Shown in pieces: positions 17,763-25,523 of a stretch of DNA of 58,909 nt. The stretch covers positions 1 to 58,909 of the forward strand of contig CAMKJU010000014.1 of NCBI GenBank assembly GCA_946413265.1, written 5' to 3'. Below the pieces are notes generated by a model, which was not told the DNA's origin, made no database searches, and saw nothing but the letters and a program-made list of their open reading frames with translations. The position numbers and the translations under genes were made by a program. The first letter of the stretch is position 1. Every line of letters starts with the position of its first letter. This DNA comes from an uncultured Lentisphaerota bacterium. Lineage in GTDB: Bacteria; Verrucomicrobiota; Kiritimatiellia; RFP12; UBA1067.

Positions 17763-18139
17763 CGCGCCTCACGAAAGACAAGGTGCTTGCGCTGCAGAAG
17801 GCGGTGGCGAAGCGCACCGGGGTGGAGTCGCCGTCGCCGGACGCCGCCGCGCTCGAGTCCGCGCTCGCGGCGCCGTTCGCGCGCGGCGCGGACGGCGCGG
17901 ACGTTTTCCCCACGCGCGAGGAGAAGGCGGCGAAGCTAGGGCACGAGCTCGCGGCGAAGCGCGTGTTCGGCGCGGACGGCGCGCGCATGGCGATGGCTGT
18001 CATGCTTGTTTTCCTTGAGGCAAACGGGCTTTCCGTGGACGCTCCGTCCGACGAAGTCGTCGTGGCTGCGCGCGCTCTCGCGAACCGCCGCCTGCGCTAC
18101 GACGACCTGCTCGCCTGGGTCTGTCGGCACTCGGCCTGA
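17759..18139 (+). CDS. Doc-like (Fic family) protein with degenerate active site
   Basis: This 126-residue protein lies where a Doc toxin is expected. It starts TRLTKDKVLALQKAVAKRTG, as in Doc (SxEExxxLHxxxxxxxGG-like). The segment AMAVMLVFLEANGLSVDAPS matches the Doc helix after the Fic motif (ALNSALLFLRRNGVQV in phage P1). The Fic motif itself, H-x-F-x-D-x-N-[KG]-R, is here RVFGADGARMA: the catalytic His is Arg and the Asn is Gly, while Phe and Arg remain. Doc phosphorylates EF-Tu; this version should lack that activity. It could be a decayed toxin or a domesticated partner. The frame is open and coupled to phd by 4 nt, which argues against recent pseudogenisation. Confidence 0.65.
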   Translation: MTRLTKDKVLALQKAVAKRTGVESPSPDAAALESALAAPFARGADGADVFPTREEKAAKLGHELAAKRVFGADGARMAMAVMLVFLEANGLSVDAPSDEVVVAARALANRRLRYDDLLAWVCRHSA

Positions 18140-18181
18140 AACACGCCGTAAAAGAGAAATGATAATTTCACTATTTCGGGA

Positions 18182-18210
18182 TTGACTATGCGGCCAATAT
18201 TCGGTATCAT
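18182..18210 (+). promoter_or_regulatory. Promoter of the surface-repeat protein
   Basis: TTGACT (18182-18187), a 17-nt spacer, and TATCAT (18205-18210) preceded by CGG, then AATGCCG. This is close to sigma-70 consensus. The leader of about 35 nt contains AAGGAG (18241-18246). Confidence 0.75.
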
Positions 18211-18254
18211 AATGCCGTTTCACCGATTTCAGAAATCAATAAGGAGCAATGAAA

Positions 18255-18995
18255 ATGAACCGTATCGTGAAGTGTGGTCTGTTTGCAGGCGCGCTCGCCG
18301 CGCTGGCCGCCCAGCCTGTCCTCGCGCAGGAACAGGAACGTGAGTATGCCGGCGCGCCGGACCCTAAGAGCTATGGCTACACCGTTTTGATGATTGGCCT
18401 TGCAACGCCGGTCTCCCTGCCGTGGGACTTCGACTGGGACGTGTTTGGCCTGAACGCCAACTTCGCGTACAGCGACTGCAACAAGATGTACGGCATTGAG
18501 GCTGCGGGCGTGGGCGACACGGCGCGCCTCGACATGATCGGCCTTCAGGCGGCGCTTGGCTTCTGCTACGTGAACCGCGACGCGATCGGCGCGCAGGTTG
18601 CGGCGGTCACGCTGTGCAACCGCACGGCCTACGGTCTCACGATTGATGCGTTCAGCATGAACCGCGACTTCCTCGGCCTCCGCGTCGACGGTCTCATGTC
18701 GATGACCGACAGGTCCCTCTACGGTCTCTCGATCGCGGGTCTCGGCAGCGGGGTGCGCGAGGACATGTGGGGTTGGCAGGTTGCGCTTGGCGCGAACTTC
18801 GCACGCCGTGTGCATGGCTTCCAGACGGTCGGCATCTGCAACATGACGGACGAGCTCCGCGGCGCGCAGATCGGCATCGTCAACTATGCGGCCACCTGCT
18901 CGGCAGGTTTCCAGATCGGTCTCGTGAACCTCATCATGGACAACCAGGTTCCGTTCCTCCCGATCTTCAACTGCTACTTCCCGTTCGGCGATTGA
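18255..18995 (+). CDS. Secreted protein with LA_2272-like surface repeats
   Basis: The protein has 246 residues. The second ATG (18255) is preferred because AAGGAG lies 8 nt upstream of it but only 2 nt from the ATG at 18249. A signal peptide ends near VLAQEQ. The mature part is built of short beta repeats with a pattern such as GLQAALGFCYVNRDAIGAQV, GFQTVGICNMTDELRGAQIG and GIVNYAATCSAGFQIGLVNL. This GxQxGxxN periodicity is that of the LA_2272 surface-repeat family described first in Leptospira. Function is unknown; the repeats probably form a beta-solenoid or outer-membrane-associated sheet. It has its own strong promoter and stands alone before the tRNA. Confidence 0.72.
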   Translation: MNRIVKCGLFAGALAALAAQPVLAQEQEREYAGAPDPKSYGYTVLMIGLATPVSLPWDFDWDVFGLNANFAYSDCNKMYGIEAAGVGDTARLDMIGLQAALGFCYVNRDAIGAQVAAVTLCNRTAYGLTIDAFSMNRDFLGLRVDGLMSMTDRSLYGLSIAGLGSGVREDMWGWQVALGANFARRVHGFQTVGICNMTDELRGAQIGIVNYAATCSAGFQIGLVNLIMDNQVPFLPIFNCYFPFGD

Positions 18996-19022
18996 TCGGC
19001 ACGGCCTCTTGGTCGCAGCAAT

Positions 19023-19099
19023 GCGACTGTAGCTCAACTGGATAGAGCGTTGGCCTCCGAAGCCGAAGGTTGCTGGTTCGATCCCAGTCAGTCGCACCA
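19023..19099 (+). tRNA. tRNA-Arg (anticodon CCG)
   Basis: A full cloverleaf is visible. The acceptor arms are GCGACTG/CAGTCGC, the D arm is GCTC/GAGC, and the anticodon stem is TTGGC/GCCGA around the loop CTCCGAA (anticodon CCG, reading CGG). The T arm is GCTGG/CCAGT with loop TTCGATC. The discriminator A and CCA are encoded. A strong terminator follows. Confidence 0.96.
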
Positions 19100-19107
19100 A
19101 TACACGA

Positions 19108-19141
19108 CCCCGAAATCAAATGATTTCGGGGTTTCGTTTTT
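19108..19141 (+). terminator. Intrinsic terminator after tRNA-Arg
   Basis: CCCCGAAATCA (19108-19118) pairs with TGATTTCGGGG (19121-19131) and is followed by a T-rich run (TTTCGTTTTT). Confidence 0.92.
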
Positions 19142-19146
19142 CCCCG

Positions 19147-19174
19147 TTGATTTTCCCACGTAGTTTGGTATAAT
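19147..19174 (+). promoter_or_regulatory. Promoter of the polyamine genes
   Basis: TTGATT (19147-19152), a 16-nt spacer, and TATAAT (19169-19174) preceded by TTTGG and followed by CTCCGC. The consensus match is strong. The leader of about 100 nt contains a palindromic repeat (19224-19249). Confidence 0.82.
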
Positions 19175-19223
19175 CTCCGCGCTTTTGACCCGCTCCGCGT
19201 GGAGTATGGGATTCAAGCTGTTC

Positions 19224-19249
19224 GGCGCGCTCGGCGAGCGCGCCCTACC
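19224..19249 (+). repeat. Palindromic repeat in the leader of the decarboxylase gene
   Basis: GGCGCGCTCG (19224-19233) and CGAGCGCGCC (19235-19244) form a perfect inverted repeat, followed by CTACC. In reverse this is the GGTAGGG-plus-palindrome layout seen elsewhere in the window. As RNA it would form a stable hairpin about 35 nt before the start codon. Confidence 0.7.
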
Positions 19250-19281
19250 AAGGTTCATACACTTAAAAGGTGGTCAATTAA

Positions 19282-20763
19282 ATGGCAAGAACCGTACCTT
19301 CGAGGGCGGAGGACGCACGGACGGCGCGCCAGCGGGCGACGCCGCTCGCCGACGCGCTTGACGCACAGCGTATCAATCGCTTGGCGCACTTCGACGTGCC
19401 CGCGCACAAGAGCGGGCGCGGCAACCCCGAGCTCACCGAGTACCTCGGCAAACGCGCGATGGCGATGGACGTCAACTCCATGAAGCCGCTTGACAACCTC
19501 GGGCACCCCGTCTCGGTGATCCGCGACGCGCAGCGTCTCGCGGCCGAGGCGTTCGGCGCGGACGACGCGTTCTTCATGGTGAACGGCACCACGTCCGCCG
19601 TGCAGGCGATGATCATGGCCACGTGTACGGCAGGCGACGAGATCATCCTTCCGCGCAACGTCCACCGCAGCGCCATCAACGCGCTCGTGGTGTGCGGCGC
19701 GATTCCCGTGTACGTGAACCCGGGTACGGACAAGCGCCTCGGCATTCCGCTCGGGATGCGCGTGGAGGACGTGGCGAAGGCAATCGCGGAACATCCCTCC
19801 GCGAAGGCCGTGCTCGTGAACAACCCCACCTACTACGGCATCTGCTCGAACCTCGTCGAGATCGTGAAGCTCGCTCATGCGGCGGGGATGCGCGTCCTCG
19901 CGGACGAGGCGCACGGCACGCACTTCTACTTCCACGAGGAGTTGCCCGTCTCCGCGATGGCGGCCGGCTGCGACATGACCGCCGCGTCCATCCACAAGAC
20001 TGGCGGCTCGCTAACGCAGAGCTCCGTACTGCTCACGCGCCGTCCCGTGAACCCCGACTACGTGCGCCAGGTGATCACGCTCACGCAGTCCACCTCCGCT
20101 TCCTACCTGCTCCTCTCCTCGCTCGACATCGCGCGCAAAAACCTCTTTTTCCGCGGACGCGAGATGTATCAGAAGACGATGGACTTCGCCGACTACGCGC
20201 GCGTGGAGATCAACGAGCTCGGCGGCTACTACGCCTTCGGGCCGGAGCTCATCGACGGCGATGCCGTGTTCGCGTTCGACCGCACGAAGCTTTCCGTCCA
20301 TACCCGCGACATCGGCCTCGCCGGCATCGAGGTGTACGACCATCTCCGTGACGACTACGGCATCCAGATCGAGTTCGGCGACGTCGGCAACCTCCTCGCG
20401 ATCCTCTCGGCGGGCGACCGCATGATGGACGTGGAGCGCCTCATCTCCGCCCTCGAGGAAATCAAGCGTCTGCGTGAGAAGAGCCCGATCGGCCTCTTCG
20501 ACCACGAATACATCGACCCCGTGATCGCGTTGCCGCCGCAGACCGCCTTCTACGCGAAGAAACGGCGCGTACCGATGAAGGAGTCCACCGGACTTGTCGC
20601 CGGTGAGTTCGTGATGAGCTACCCGCCCGGCATCCCGATCGTGGCCCCCGGCGAGCGGATCACCCCCGACGTGCTGGAGCACATCCTCTTCGCGAAGGAG
20701 AAGGGCTGCTTCATGACCGGTACCGAGGATATGAACCTCGAATACATCAACGTGCTTGCGTAG
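19282..20763 (+). CDS. speA: PLP-dependent Orn/Lys/Arg decarboxylase, probably arginine decarboxylase
   Basis: This 493-residue fold-type I enzyme resembles the short Bacillus-type SpeA/Cad proteins. It has DVPAHKSGRG near residue 35, MVNGTTSAVQAMIMATCTAGD (glycine-rich cofactor site) near 100, VLADEAHGTHF with the PLP-binding Asp, and SIHKTGGSLTQ with Schiff-base Lys239. These enzymes decarboxylate arginine, lysine or ornithine. Because speE follows after 10 nt, the step is likely the first of polyamine synthesis. If the product is agmatine, agmatine-handling enzymes must lie elsewhere, since none is in the window. The start ATG is at 19282 after AAAAGGTGG. Lysine or ornithine specificity cannot be excluded. 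Confidence 0.85.
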   Translation: MARTVPSRAEDARTARQRATPLADALDAQRINRLAHFDVPAHKSGRGNPELTEYLGKRAMAMDVNSMKPLDNLGHPVSVIRDAQRLAAEAFGADDAFFMVNGTTSAVQAMIMATCTAGDEIILPRNVHRSAINALVVCGAIPVYVNPGTDKRLGIPLGMRVEDVAKAIAEHPSAKAVLVNNPTYYGICSNLVEIVKLAHAAGMRVLADEAHGTHFYFHEELPVSAMAAGCDMTAASIHKTGGSLTQSSVLLTRRPVNPDYVRQVITLTQSTSASYLLLSSLDIARKNLFFRGREMYQKTMDFADYARVEINELGGYYAFGPELIDGDAVFAFDRTKLSVHTRDIGLAGIEVYDHLRDDYGIQIEFGDVGNLLAILSAGDRMMDVERLISALEEIKRLREKSPIGLFDHEYIDPVIALPPQTAFYAKKRRVPMKESTGLVAGEFVMSYPPGIPIVAPGERITPDVLEHILFAKEKGCFMTGTEDMNLEYINVLA

Positions 20764-20773
20764 GAGACGGACG

Positions 20774-21637
20774 ATGCGCACCGAACTCTGGTATACCGAC
20801 GAACACACGCGCGACGTGCGCTTCTCCATGAAGGTGGTCGAGCAGATCGCCTCGAAGAAGAGCGCCGTGCAGCAGATCGACATCTTCGACACGTCCGCCT
20901 ACGGGCGCGTGCTCGTATTGGACGGCGGCCTAATGATCACCGAGAAGGACGAGTTCATCTACCACGAGATGATCACGCACGTGCCGATGGCCGTCCATCC
21001 GCGCGTGAAGAACGTGCTCGTGATCGGCGGCGGCGACGGCGGCACCGTGCGCGAGCTCACGAAGTACCGGTCGATCGAGTCCATCGACCTCGTGGAAGTC
21101 GACAAGCACGTCGTCCTGCTCGCGAAGAAATACCTGCCGTTCACGTCCGCCAAGCTCAAGGACAAGCGCGTGCGGGTGTGGTTTGAGGAGGGTCTCCGCT
21201 ACGTGCGCGGCAAGAAGGCGGAGTACGACCTCATCATCGTCGACTCCTCCGACCCCTACGGTCCCGCCGAGGGCTTCTTCACGCGCGAGTTCTACGGCAC
21301 GTGCTTCAAGGCGCTCCGCGACGACGGCATCCTCATCAACCAGCACGAGTCGCCGTTCTACGCGGCGCACCAGAAGTCCGTGCGCGACGCCCACCGCCAC
21401 ATCGCCGTGGAGTTCCCGCTCTCGACGGTCTACCAGTGCCACATCCCGAGCTACCCGTCGGGACACTGGCTCTTCGGTTTCGCCTCCAAGAAGTACCACC
21501 CGATCGGCGACCTCAACGAGGCGCGCTGGAACAAGCTGCGCATCAATACGCGCTACTACAACACCGCGCTCCACCGCGGCGCGTTCGCGCTCCCGAACTA
21601 CGTGCTCGACATCCTCAAGGAGGAGGAGCACAGCTAA
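20774..21637 (+). CDS. speE: Spermidine synthase
   Basis: This 287-residue protein transfers aminopropyl groups from decarboxylated S-adenosylmethionine to putrescine. Family signatures are clear: the N-terminal LVLDGGLMITEKDEFIYHEM, VLVIGGGDGGTVRELTKY (nucleotide-binding), IDLVEVDKHVVLLAKKYLP and DLIIVDSSDPYGPAEGFFTR (active-site Asp residues). The ATG at 20774 has GGAG 7 nt upstream; an in-frame TTG at 20756 overlaps the previous gene and is less likely. It forms an operon with the decarboxylase and mnmE. No S-adenosylmethionine decarboxylase is in the window. Confidence 0.95.
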   Translation: MRTELWYTDEHTRDVRFSMKVVEQIASKKSAVQQIDIFDTSAYGRVLVLDGGLMITEKDEFIYHEMITHVPMAVHPRVKNVLVIGGGDGGTVRELTKYRSIESIDLVEVDKHVVLLAKKYLPFTSAKLKDKRVRVWFEEGLRYVRGKKAEYDLIIVDSSDPYGPAEGFFTREFYGTCFKALRDDGILINQHESPFYAAHQKSVRDAHRHIAVEFPLSTVYQCHIPSYPSGHWLFGFASKKYHPIGDLNEARWNKLRINTRYYNTALHRGAFALPNYVLDILKEEEHS

Positions 21638-21650
21638 CGGGCGCTCCGGC

Positions 21651-22922
21651 ATGGACGAGTCGTCTACGATTGCGGCGGTGGCCACCGCGCCTGGACGCGG
21701 CGGCGTGGCCGTGGTGCGCGTGAGCGGTCCGGAGGCGTTTGCCATCGCCTCCGCGCTGACGGGCCGGCGCGTGGACGCCGCGTGCGCCGGACGTTTCTTC
21801 CACGCCGTCTTGCGCCACGAAGGTAAAGTCCTCGACGACGGCCTCGTGCTTGTGTTTGCCGCGCCTGCGAGCTACACGGGCGAGGACGTGGTGGAGTTCC
21901 AGACGCATGGCGGCGTGGTGGCGCCACGGCGCGTGCTTTCCGCCTGCCTCGCGTGTGGTGCGCGTCTCGCGCGGCGCGGCGAGTTCACGCAGCGCGCGTT
22001 TCTGAACGGACGCCTTGACATCTCCGAGGCAGAGGCGGTGATTGATCTTGTCGACGCCAAGACCGACCGCGCGGCCGACGACGCCGTGGCGCGTCTCGGC
22101 GGCGCGGAGGGGCGAGCGGATGCGGCGCTCTACGCCGCCGCGCTTGATATTTCCAGCCGCCTTGAACACGCGCTTGACTTCAGCGAGGACGAGCTGCCGC
22201 CGGGATACGTGGACGAAATCGAGGCGGCGATGGCGGACCTTGTCGCGCGCGTCGCGGGTGAGCGGAAACGCCTGCGGGAGGGAAAGATCCTGCGCGGGGG
22301 CGCGCTCGTCGTGTTGGCGGGTCCGCCGAACGCGGGGAAGAGTTCGCTCCTCAACGCGCTCCTCGGCGAAAATCGTGCGATCGTGAGCGCAGAGGCGGGC
22401 ACCACGCGGGATTCGATTGAGGAGTGGCTGGACGTCGGGGGCTGGCCGGTGCGGCTCGTGGACACGGCGGGAATCCGTCGTGCGGCGAACGCCGTGGAGG
22501 CCGAGGGCGTAGATAGGGCGGAAGAACTGATTGCGCGCGCGGATCTCGTGGTGGCGCTTGACTTAGATGTACCAGGCGCGCTGCGCGTCCATTCCAAGTG
22601 CGATCTTGCGTGTGGTGAAGGGCTGAACGTGAGCGCGGTGACGGGCGAGGGTCTGGACGCGCTGCGGGAGGCGATCGCGTCGCGGCTCGCGGCGCACGCG
22701 GCGTCCGGCGACGAGCCGCAGGCGGAGGCGTCTGCCCGGCGCGGCGAGCTGCTCGGTGCGGCGCGAGAGGCGCTTGCACGTGCGGCGGAGGGGCTTCCGG
22801 ACCTTGTTCTGGCGGCCAATGGCGCGCGCGCGGCGGCCGAATCGCTAGGGTGTCTCGCGGGAAAGGTCTATGCCGACGATTTGCTAGATTCTCTATTTTC
22901 TCGTTTCTGCATTGGCAAGTGA
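21651..22922 (+). CDS. mnmE: tRNA uridine-5-carboxymethylaminomethyl modification GTPase
   Basis: The 423-residue protein is somewhat short for MnmE (about 450). The N-terminal folate-binding domain begins TIAAVATAPGRGGVAVVRVS. The G domain has VLAGPPNAGKSSLLNALLGE (P-loop), TTRDSIEEWLDV, VDTAGIR and SKCDL. The C-terminal tail is FSRFCIGK, carrying the catalytic Cys of the C-x-GK motif. With MnmG it modifies the wobble uridine of tRNAs reading NNA/NNG codons. The start at ATG 21651 is chosen by homology; upstream in-frame sequence overlaps speE. G4 reads SKCD instead of NKxD, and the segment before it is short, which explains the reduced length. Confidence 0.95.
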   Translation: MDESSTIAAVATAPGRGGVAVVRVSGPEAFAIASALTGRRVDAACAGRFFHAVLRHEGKVLDDGLVLVFAAPASYTGEDVVEFQTHGGVVAPRRVLSACLACGARLARRGEFTQRAFLNGRLDISEAEAVIDLVDAKTDRAADDAVARLGGAEGRADAALYAAALDISSRLEHALDFSEDELPPGYVDEIEAAMADLVARVAGERKRLREGKILRGGALVVLAGPPNAGKSSLLNALLGENRAIVSAEAGTTRDSIEEWLDVGGWPVRLVDTAGIRRAANAVEAEGVDRAEELIARADLVVALDLDVPGALRVHSKCDLACGEGLNVSAVTGEGLDALREAIASRLAAHAASGDEPQAEASARRGELLGAAREALARAAEGLPDLVLAANGARAAAESLGCLAGKVYADDLLDSLFSRFCIGK

Positions 22923-22941
22923 GCCAGAAATATGCTAAAAT
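22912..22941 (+). promoter_or_regulatory. Promoter inside the end of mnmE
   Basis: TTGGCA (22912-22917), an 18-nt spacer, and TAAAAT (22936-22941) with TATGC upstream and TATCCCGCC downstream. The start codon at 22951 is only 10 nt from the -10 box, again implying a near-leaderless message. Confidence 0.65.
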
Positions 22942-22950
22942 TATCCCGCC

Positions 22951-23190
22951 ATGAAACTAAAGAAATCAGATGACGGAGCCGAGACGCCCGCTCCGGCCGC
23001 GCCTACGGGCGGGGCCGTGATTGCGGACCGTTTCAAGCTGGACATTGACGCCGGCGCGTCCAAGGGACCGGCCGGCGTAAGCAAGACGGGAGCGATGTGC
23101 GCCCTCATCGGCACGCTTGCCTCCATCGCCATGCTTGGCGTAGTGGCTTGGCTCCTCTACCAGAACTGGGAACTGATCAAAGACTTCTAA
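22951..23190 (+). CDS. Small single-pass membrane protein, unknown function
   Basis: This 79-residue protein has a charged, Pro/Ala-rich N-terminus (MKLKKSDDGAETPAPAAPTG) and a middle segment ADRFKLDIDAGASKGPAGVS. One strong transmembrane helix follows at about 48-70 (GAMCALIGTLASIAMLGVVA), then a short tail. No known family is recognised. The topology looks like N-in with most of the protein cytoplasmic. It has its own promoter, sits 14 nt before nadC, and probably shares its transcript. Codon use resembles its neighbours, so it is likely real. Confidence 0.7.
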   Translation: MKLKKSDDGAETPAPAAPTGGAVIADRFKLDIDAGASKGPAGVSKTGAMCALIGTLASIAMLGVVAWLLYQNWELIKDF

Positions 23191-23203
23191 AGCGTTCCCA
23201 GCC

Positions 23204-24094
23204 ATGAAGGACGTCATGAAGTCGGCCCGCGCACGCGCGGCCGTTCGTCTTGCGTTGGACGAAGACCTCGCCAGCGCAGTGGATGCTTTGTCAGAACCCT
23301 GGTGCGATGCCACGTCGCTCGCGCTTGTGGACCCCGCCGCGAAGGCGACGGGCGAGATCTACGCGAAGGGGACGGGCTGCGTCGTGGCCGGCGCCACCGT
23401 GGCGCGGGCCGTGATGAAGGCCGTCGACCCGAGGATCCAGGTACGGATTCTGAAGCCGGATGGTAGCGCGGTGAAGCCGCGCGAACCGATTCTCGTGTTC
23501 AAGGGCCGCGCGCAGAGCATCCTCGCGGCCGAGCGTACCGCGCTCAACTTCATGCAACGGATGTGCGCCACGGCCACGCTCACGCGCAAGTTCGTGGACG
23601 CCACGAAGCGCTGGGGCACGCTCATCCTCGACACGCGCAAGACCACGCCCGGGCTCCGAGTGTTCGAGAAGTACGCCGTCACTTGCGGCGGCGGTACGAA
23701 CCACCGCATGGGCATGTACGACCGCGTGCTGATGAAGGACAACCACCGCCGTCTCTGGAAGGGCGGCGACCCGGACGAGCTTGACCAGGCCGTCGTGGCG
23801 GCGCGGAAGGCGTTTCCGAAGCTTGCCGTCGAGGTGGAGGTGGAGAGCCTGCGCGAGTGCGCGAGCGCGCTCAAGGCGAAGCCGGAGTGGATCATGCTCG
23901 ACAACATGTCCTGCGCGGACATGCGGAAGTGCGTGAAGATGTGCAAGGGGATTTCAAAGACCGAGGCGTCGGGCGGCATCACGCTCGACCGAGCGCGCGA
24001 GGTGGCCGCCACTGGCGTGACGGCCATTTCGCTGGGGTGCCTCACGCACAGCGCGGGATCCGTGGATCTCTCGCTTGAGTGGAAGGTTGTTTGA
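23204..24094 (+). CDS. nadC: Nicotinate-nucleotide pyrophosphorylase (quinolinate phosphoribosyltransferase)
   Basis: The 296-residue enzyme makes nicotinate mononucleotide from quinolinate and PRPP in de novo NAD synthesis. Visible family motifs are ALDEDLASAVDALSEPWCDA at the N-terminus, AERTALNFMQRMCATATLTR, LDTRKTTPGLRVFEKYAVTCG, NHRMGMYDRVLMKDNH and VEVEVESLRECASAL, ending with EASGGITLDRAREVAATGV. Length is typical. The start is 23204 or 23216; the later ATG has AAGGA 4 nt upstream, so the first four residues are uncertain. The stop overlaps the coaX start (ATG within TTGATGA). Confidence 0.95.
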   Translation: MKDVMKSARARAAVRLALDEDLASAVDALSEPWCDATSLALVDPAAKATGEIYAKGTGCVVAGATVARAVMKAVDPRIQVRILKPDGSAVKPREPILVFKGRAQSILAAERTALNFMQRMCATATLTRKFVDATKRWGTLILDTRKTTPGLRVFEKYAVTCGGGTNHRMGMYDRVLMKDNHRRLWKGGDPDELDQAVVAARKAFPKLAVEVEVESLRECASALKAKPEWIMLDNMSCADMRKCVKMCKGISKTEASGGITLDRAREVAATGVTAISLGCLTHSAGSVDLSLEWKVV

Positions 24095-24960
24095 TGAGGC
24101 TCGTCGTCGTCGATGTTGGCAACACGTCGACGGCCGTGGGGCTGTGGTCCGGCGGCCGCGTGACCAGAGTGCAGCATATTGACTGGGAAAACGCCGAGGA
24201 AAACGCCGAGGGAAACGCCGGCATGATATGCCGGCGCACAGAACTCTGCCGGCGCACAGAACTCTGCCGGCGCACAGGATTCAGCCGGTGCACAGGACTC
24301 GTTGAAGCCCTTGTGCCCCGCGCTGAGGCCATCGCATACGTGAGCGTGGTGCCGAAGGCCGATGCGCTTTGGCGGGCGTTCGCGCGCCGCATCGGAAAGC
24401 CGCTTATTCCCATCACGTACCGCGATTTTCCCCTGCGGCTCGACTACCCGAAGCCCGAGACCATCGGCGCGGATCGCCTTGCGGATGCGGCCGCAGCGGT
24501 GGACCGTTACGGCGCGCCGGTGCTCGTGTGCGACTTCGGCACGGCGTTTACGGCGGCGGCGGTGACGGCCGACCGCACGTGGCGTGGCGGCGTGATTGCG
24601 CCGGGGCTTCCGCTCATGCGCGACTACTTCTGCGCCCGTACGGCGAAGCTGCCTCGGATAAAACTCGGCGGGAGGTGTCCCGTGATCGGGCGCTCCACCG
24701 AAGAGGCTATGCGCATCGGCGCGCTGGTGGGCGCGCGCGGCATGGTGCGCGAGATCGTGGAACATCTTTCGCGCGCGTTCGACTCGCGCTTCCGCCTCGT
24801 GGCGACAGGGGGCTACGCCTCTTGGGTACTGAAAGATCTCGACCTGCCGTTCACCGTGGATTCCACGTTAACGCTGCACGGCACGGGACTCTTGGCTGCG
24901 CGGGCACTTGGTAGGGACGGCTCGCCGAGCCGTCCGTCGGAAAGGAGCGATCATAAATGA
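24094..24960 (+). CDS. coaX: Type III pantothenate kinase with repeat-derived insertion
   Basis: The 288-residue protein catalyses the first step of coenzyme A synthesis. ASKHA-fold motifs are present: LVVVDVGNTSTAVGLWSGG at the N-terminus, ETIGADRLADAAAAVDRYG, VLVCDFGTAFTAAAVTADR, GGVIAPGLPLMRDYFCARTA and LVATGGYASWVLKDLDL. Between the first motif and AIAYVSVVPKADALW the protein carries an unusual segment (about residues 30-70), ENAEENAEGNAG followed by CRRTEL, CRRTEL, CRRTGF and SRCTGL. It comes from four tandem 18-bp units preceded by a palindrome. The C-terminus (residues of about 273-288) is also palindrome-derived. The start is ATG 24094, overlapping nadC. Confidence 0.93.
   Translation: MRLVVVDVGNTSTAVGLWSGGRVTRVQHIDWENAEENAEGNAGMICRRTELCRRTELCRRTGFSRCTGLVEALVPRAEAIAYVSVVPKADALWRAFARRIGKPLIPITYRDFPLRLDYPKPETIGADRLADAAAAVDRYGAPVLVCDFGTAFTAAAVTADRTWRGGVIAPGLPLMRDYFCARTAKLPRIKLGGRCPVIGRSTEEAMRIGALVGARGMVREIVEHLSRAFDSRFRLVATGGYASWVLKDLDLPFTVDSTLTLHGTGLLAARALGRDGSPSRPSERSDHK
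24205..24301 (+). repeat. Palindrome plus four 18-bp tandem repeats inside coaX
   Basis: CGCCGGCAT (24216-24224) and ATGCCGGCG (24228-24236) form a 9-bp inverted repeat. It runs into four 18-bp units at 24230, 24248, 24266 and 24284 (type GCCGGCGCACAGAACTCT; the last two diverged). A 12-bp repeat (AAAACGCCGAGG type) precedes it. The whole stays in frame. Confidence 0.9.
24910..24933 (+). repeat. GGTAGGG-type palindrome forming the coaX C-terminus
   Basis: GGTAGGG is followed by ACGGCTCG (24917-24924), C, and CGAGCCGT (24926-24933). It encodes the Ser/Pro/Arg-rich last residues of CoaX just before the ribosome site of the next gene. Confidence 0.75.
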
Positions 24961-25523
24961 AACTGAAGGCACTGCTTCTGCTGCCCCTCGCGTTCATCGC
25001 CGGTTGTGGGCTGCTATTCGACGATCCGTACGTCGACGTGACGAATACGCCGTTGAACTGGTGCGAGGTGCACTACTACAACGCAACGCGCGATCCGATC
25101 CGACGCACGACCGTGCGCGTGACCGGGCTGGGGCTCGTCGAGGTGAAGACTGGCACGTCGCGCCGCGTCTCCGACAGCTTCGCAAAGAACAACGCGGACG
25201 CGACGTGGGATGACATCACGACAAGCCAGTACACCGTCGACCCCGAGCATGTCCGTGTGGTGTTCCAGAACCTCGTCAATGCCGGCCTTTTCGACCGCGA
25301 CAAGATATTCAGATCCACGAAACACCCTCCGGCGGGCCGTTTCATAGCTGTACGTGCGGCTTTCGATAACAAGACGTTTTCTGAACCATACAACATGTTC
25401 GAGGAAGATCCTGAGCTAGCAGAGAGGCTCTACAACTTGGTGCTGGAGTTCAGCCGTCCTGTTGTGCGGCGGCGGAAGCCCGTTTACGGGCGGGGGCCTG
25501 AAGACAAGGAGGATGGAAAGTGA
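24957..25523 (+). CDS. Lipoprotein of unknown function
   Basis: This 188-residue protein begins MKLKALLLLPLAFIAGC, a clear lipobox with the acylated Cys at 17. The mature part (DDPYVDVTNTPLNWCEVHYY onward) has mixed alpha/beta character and no family I recognise. Segments such as VKTGTSRRVSDSFAKNN and EDPELAERLYNLVLEFSR suggest a compact domain of about 150 residues. The ATG overlaps the coaX stop (ATGA) with GGAG upstream. Its own stop overlaps the trkA start (GTGA), so nadC-coaX-lipoprotein-trkA form one tightly coupled operon. Confidence 0.8.
   Translation: MKLKALLLLPLAFIAGCGLLFDDPYVDVTNTPLNWCEVHYYNATRDPIRRTTVRVTGLGLVEVKTGTSRRVSDSFAKNNADATWDDITTSQYTVDPEHVRVVFQNLVNAGLFDRDKIFRSTKHPPAGRFIAVRAAFDNKTFSEPYNMFEEDPELAERLYNLVLEFSRPVVRRRKPVYGRGPEDKEDGK

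Noticed and set aside
24230..24301. Tandem 18-bp units considered as a CRISPR array
   Set aside because: Units are contiguous without spacers and lie in frame inside coaX.
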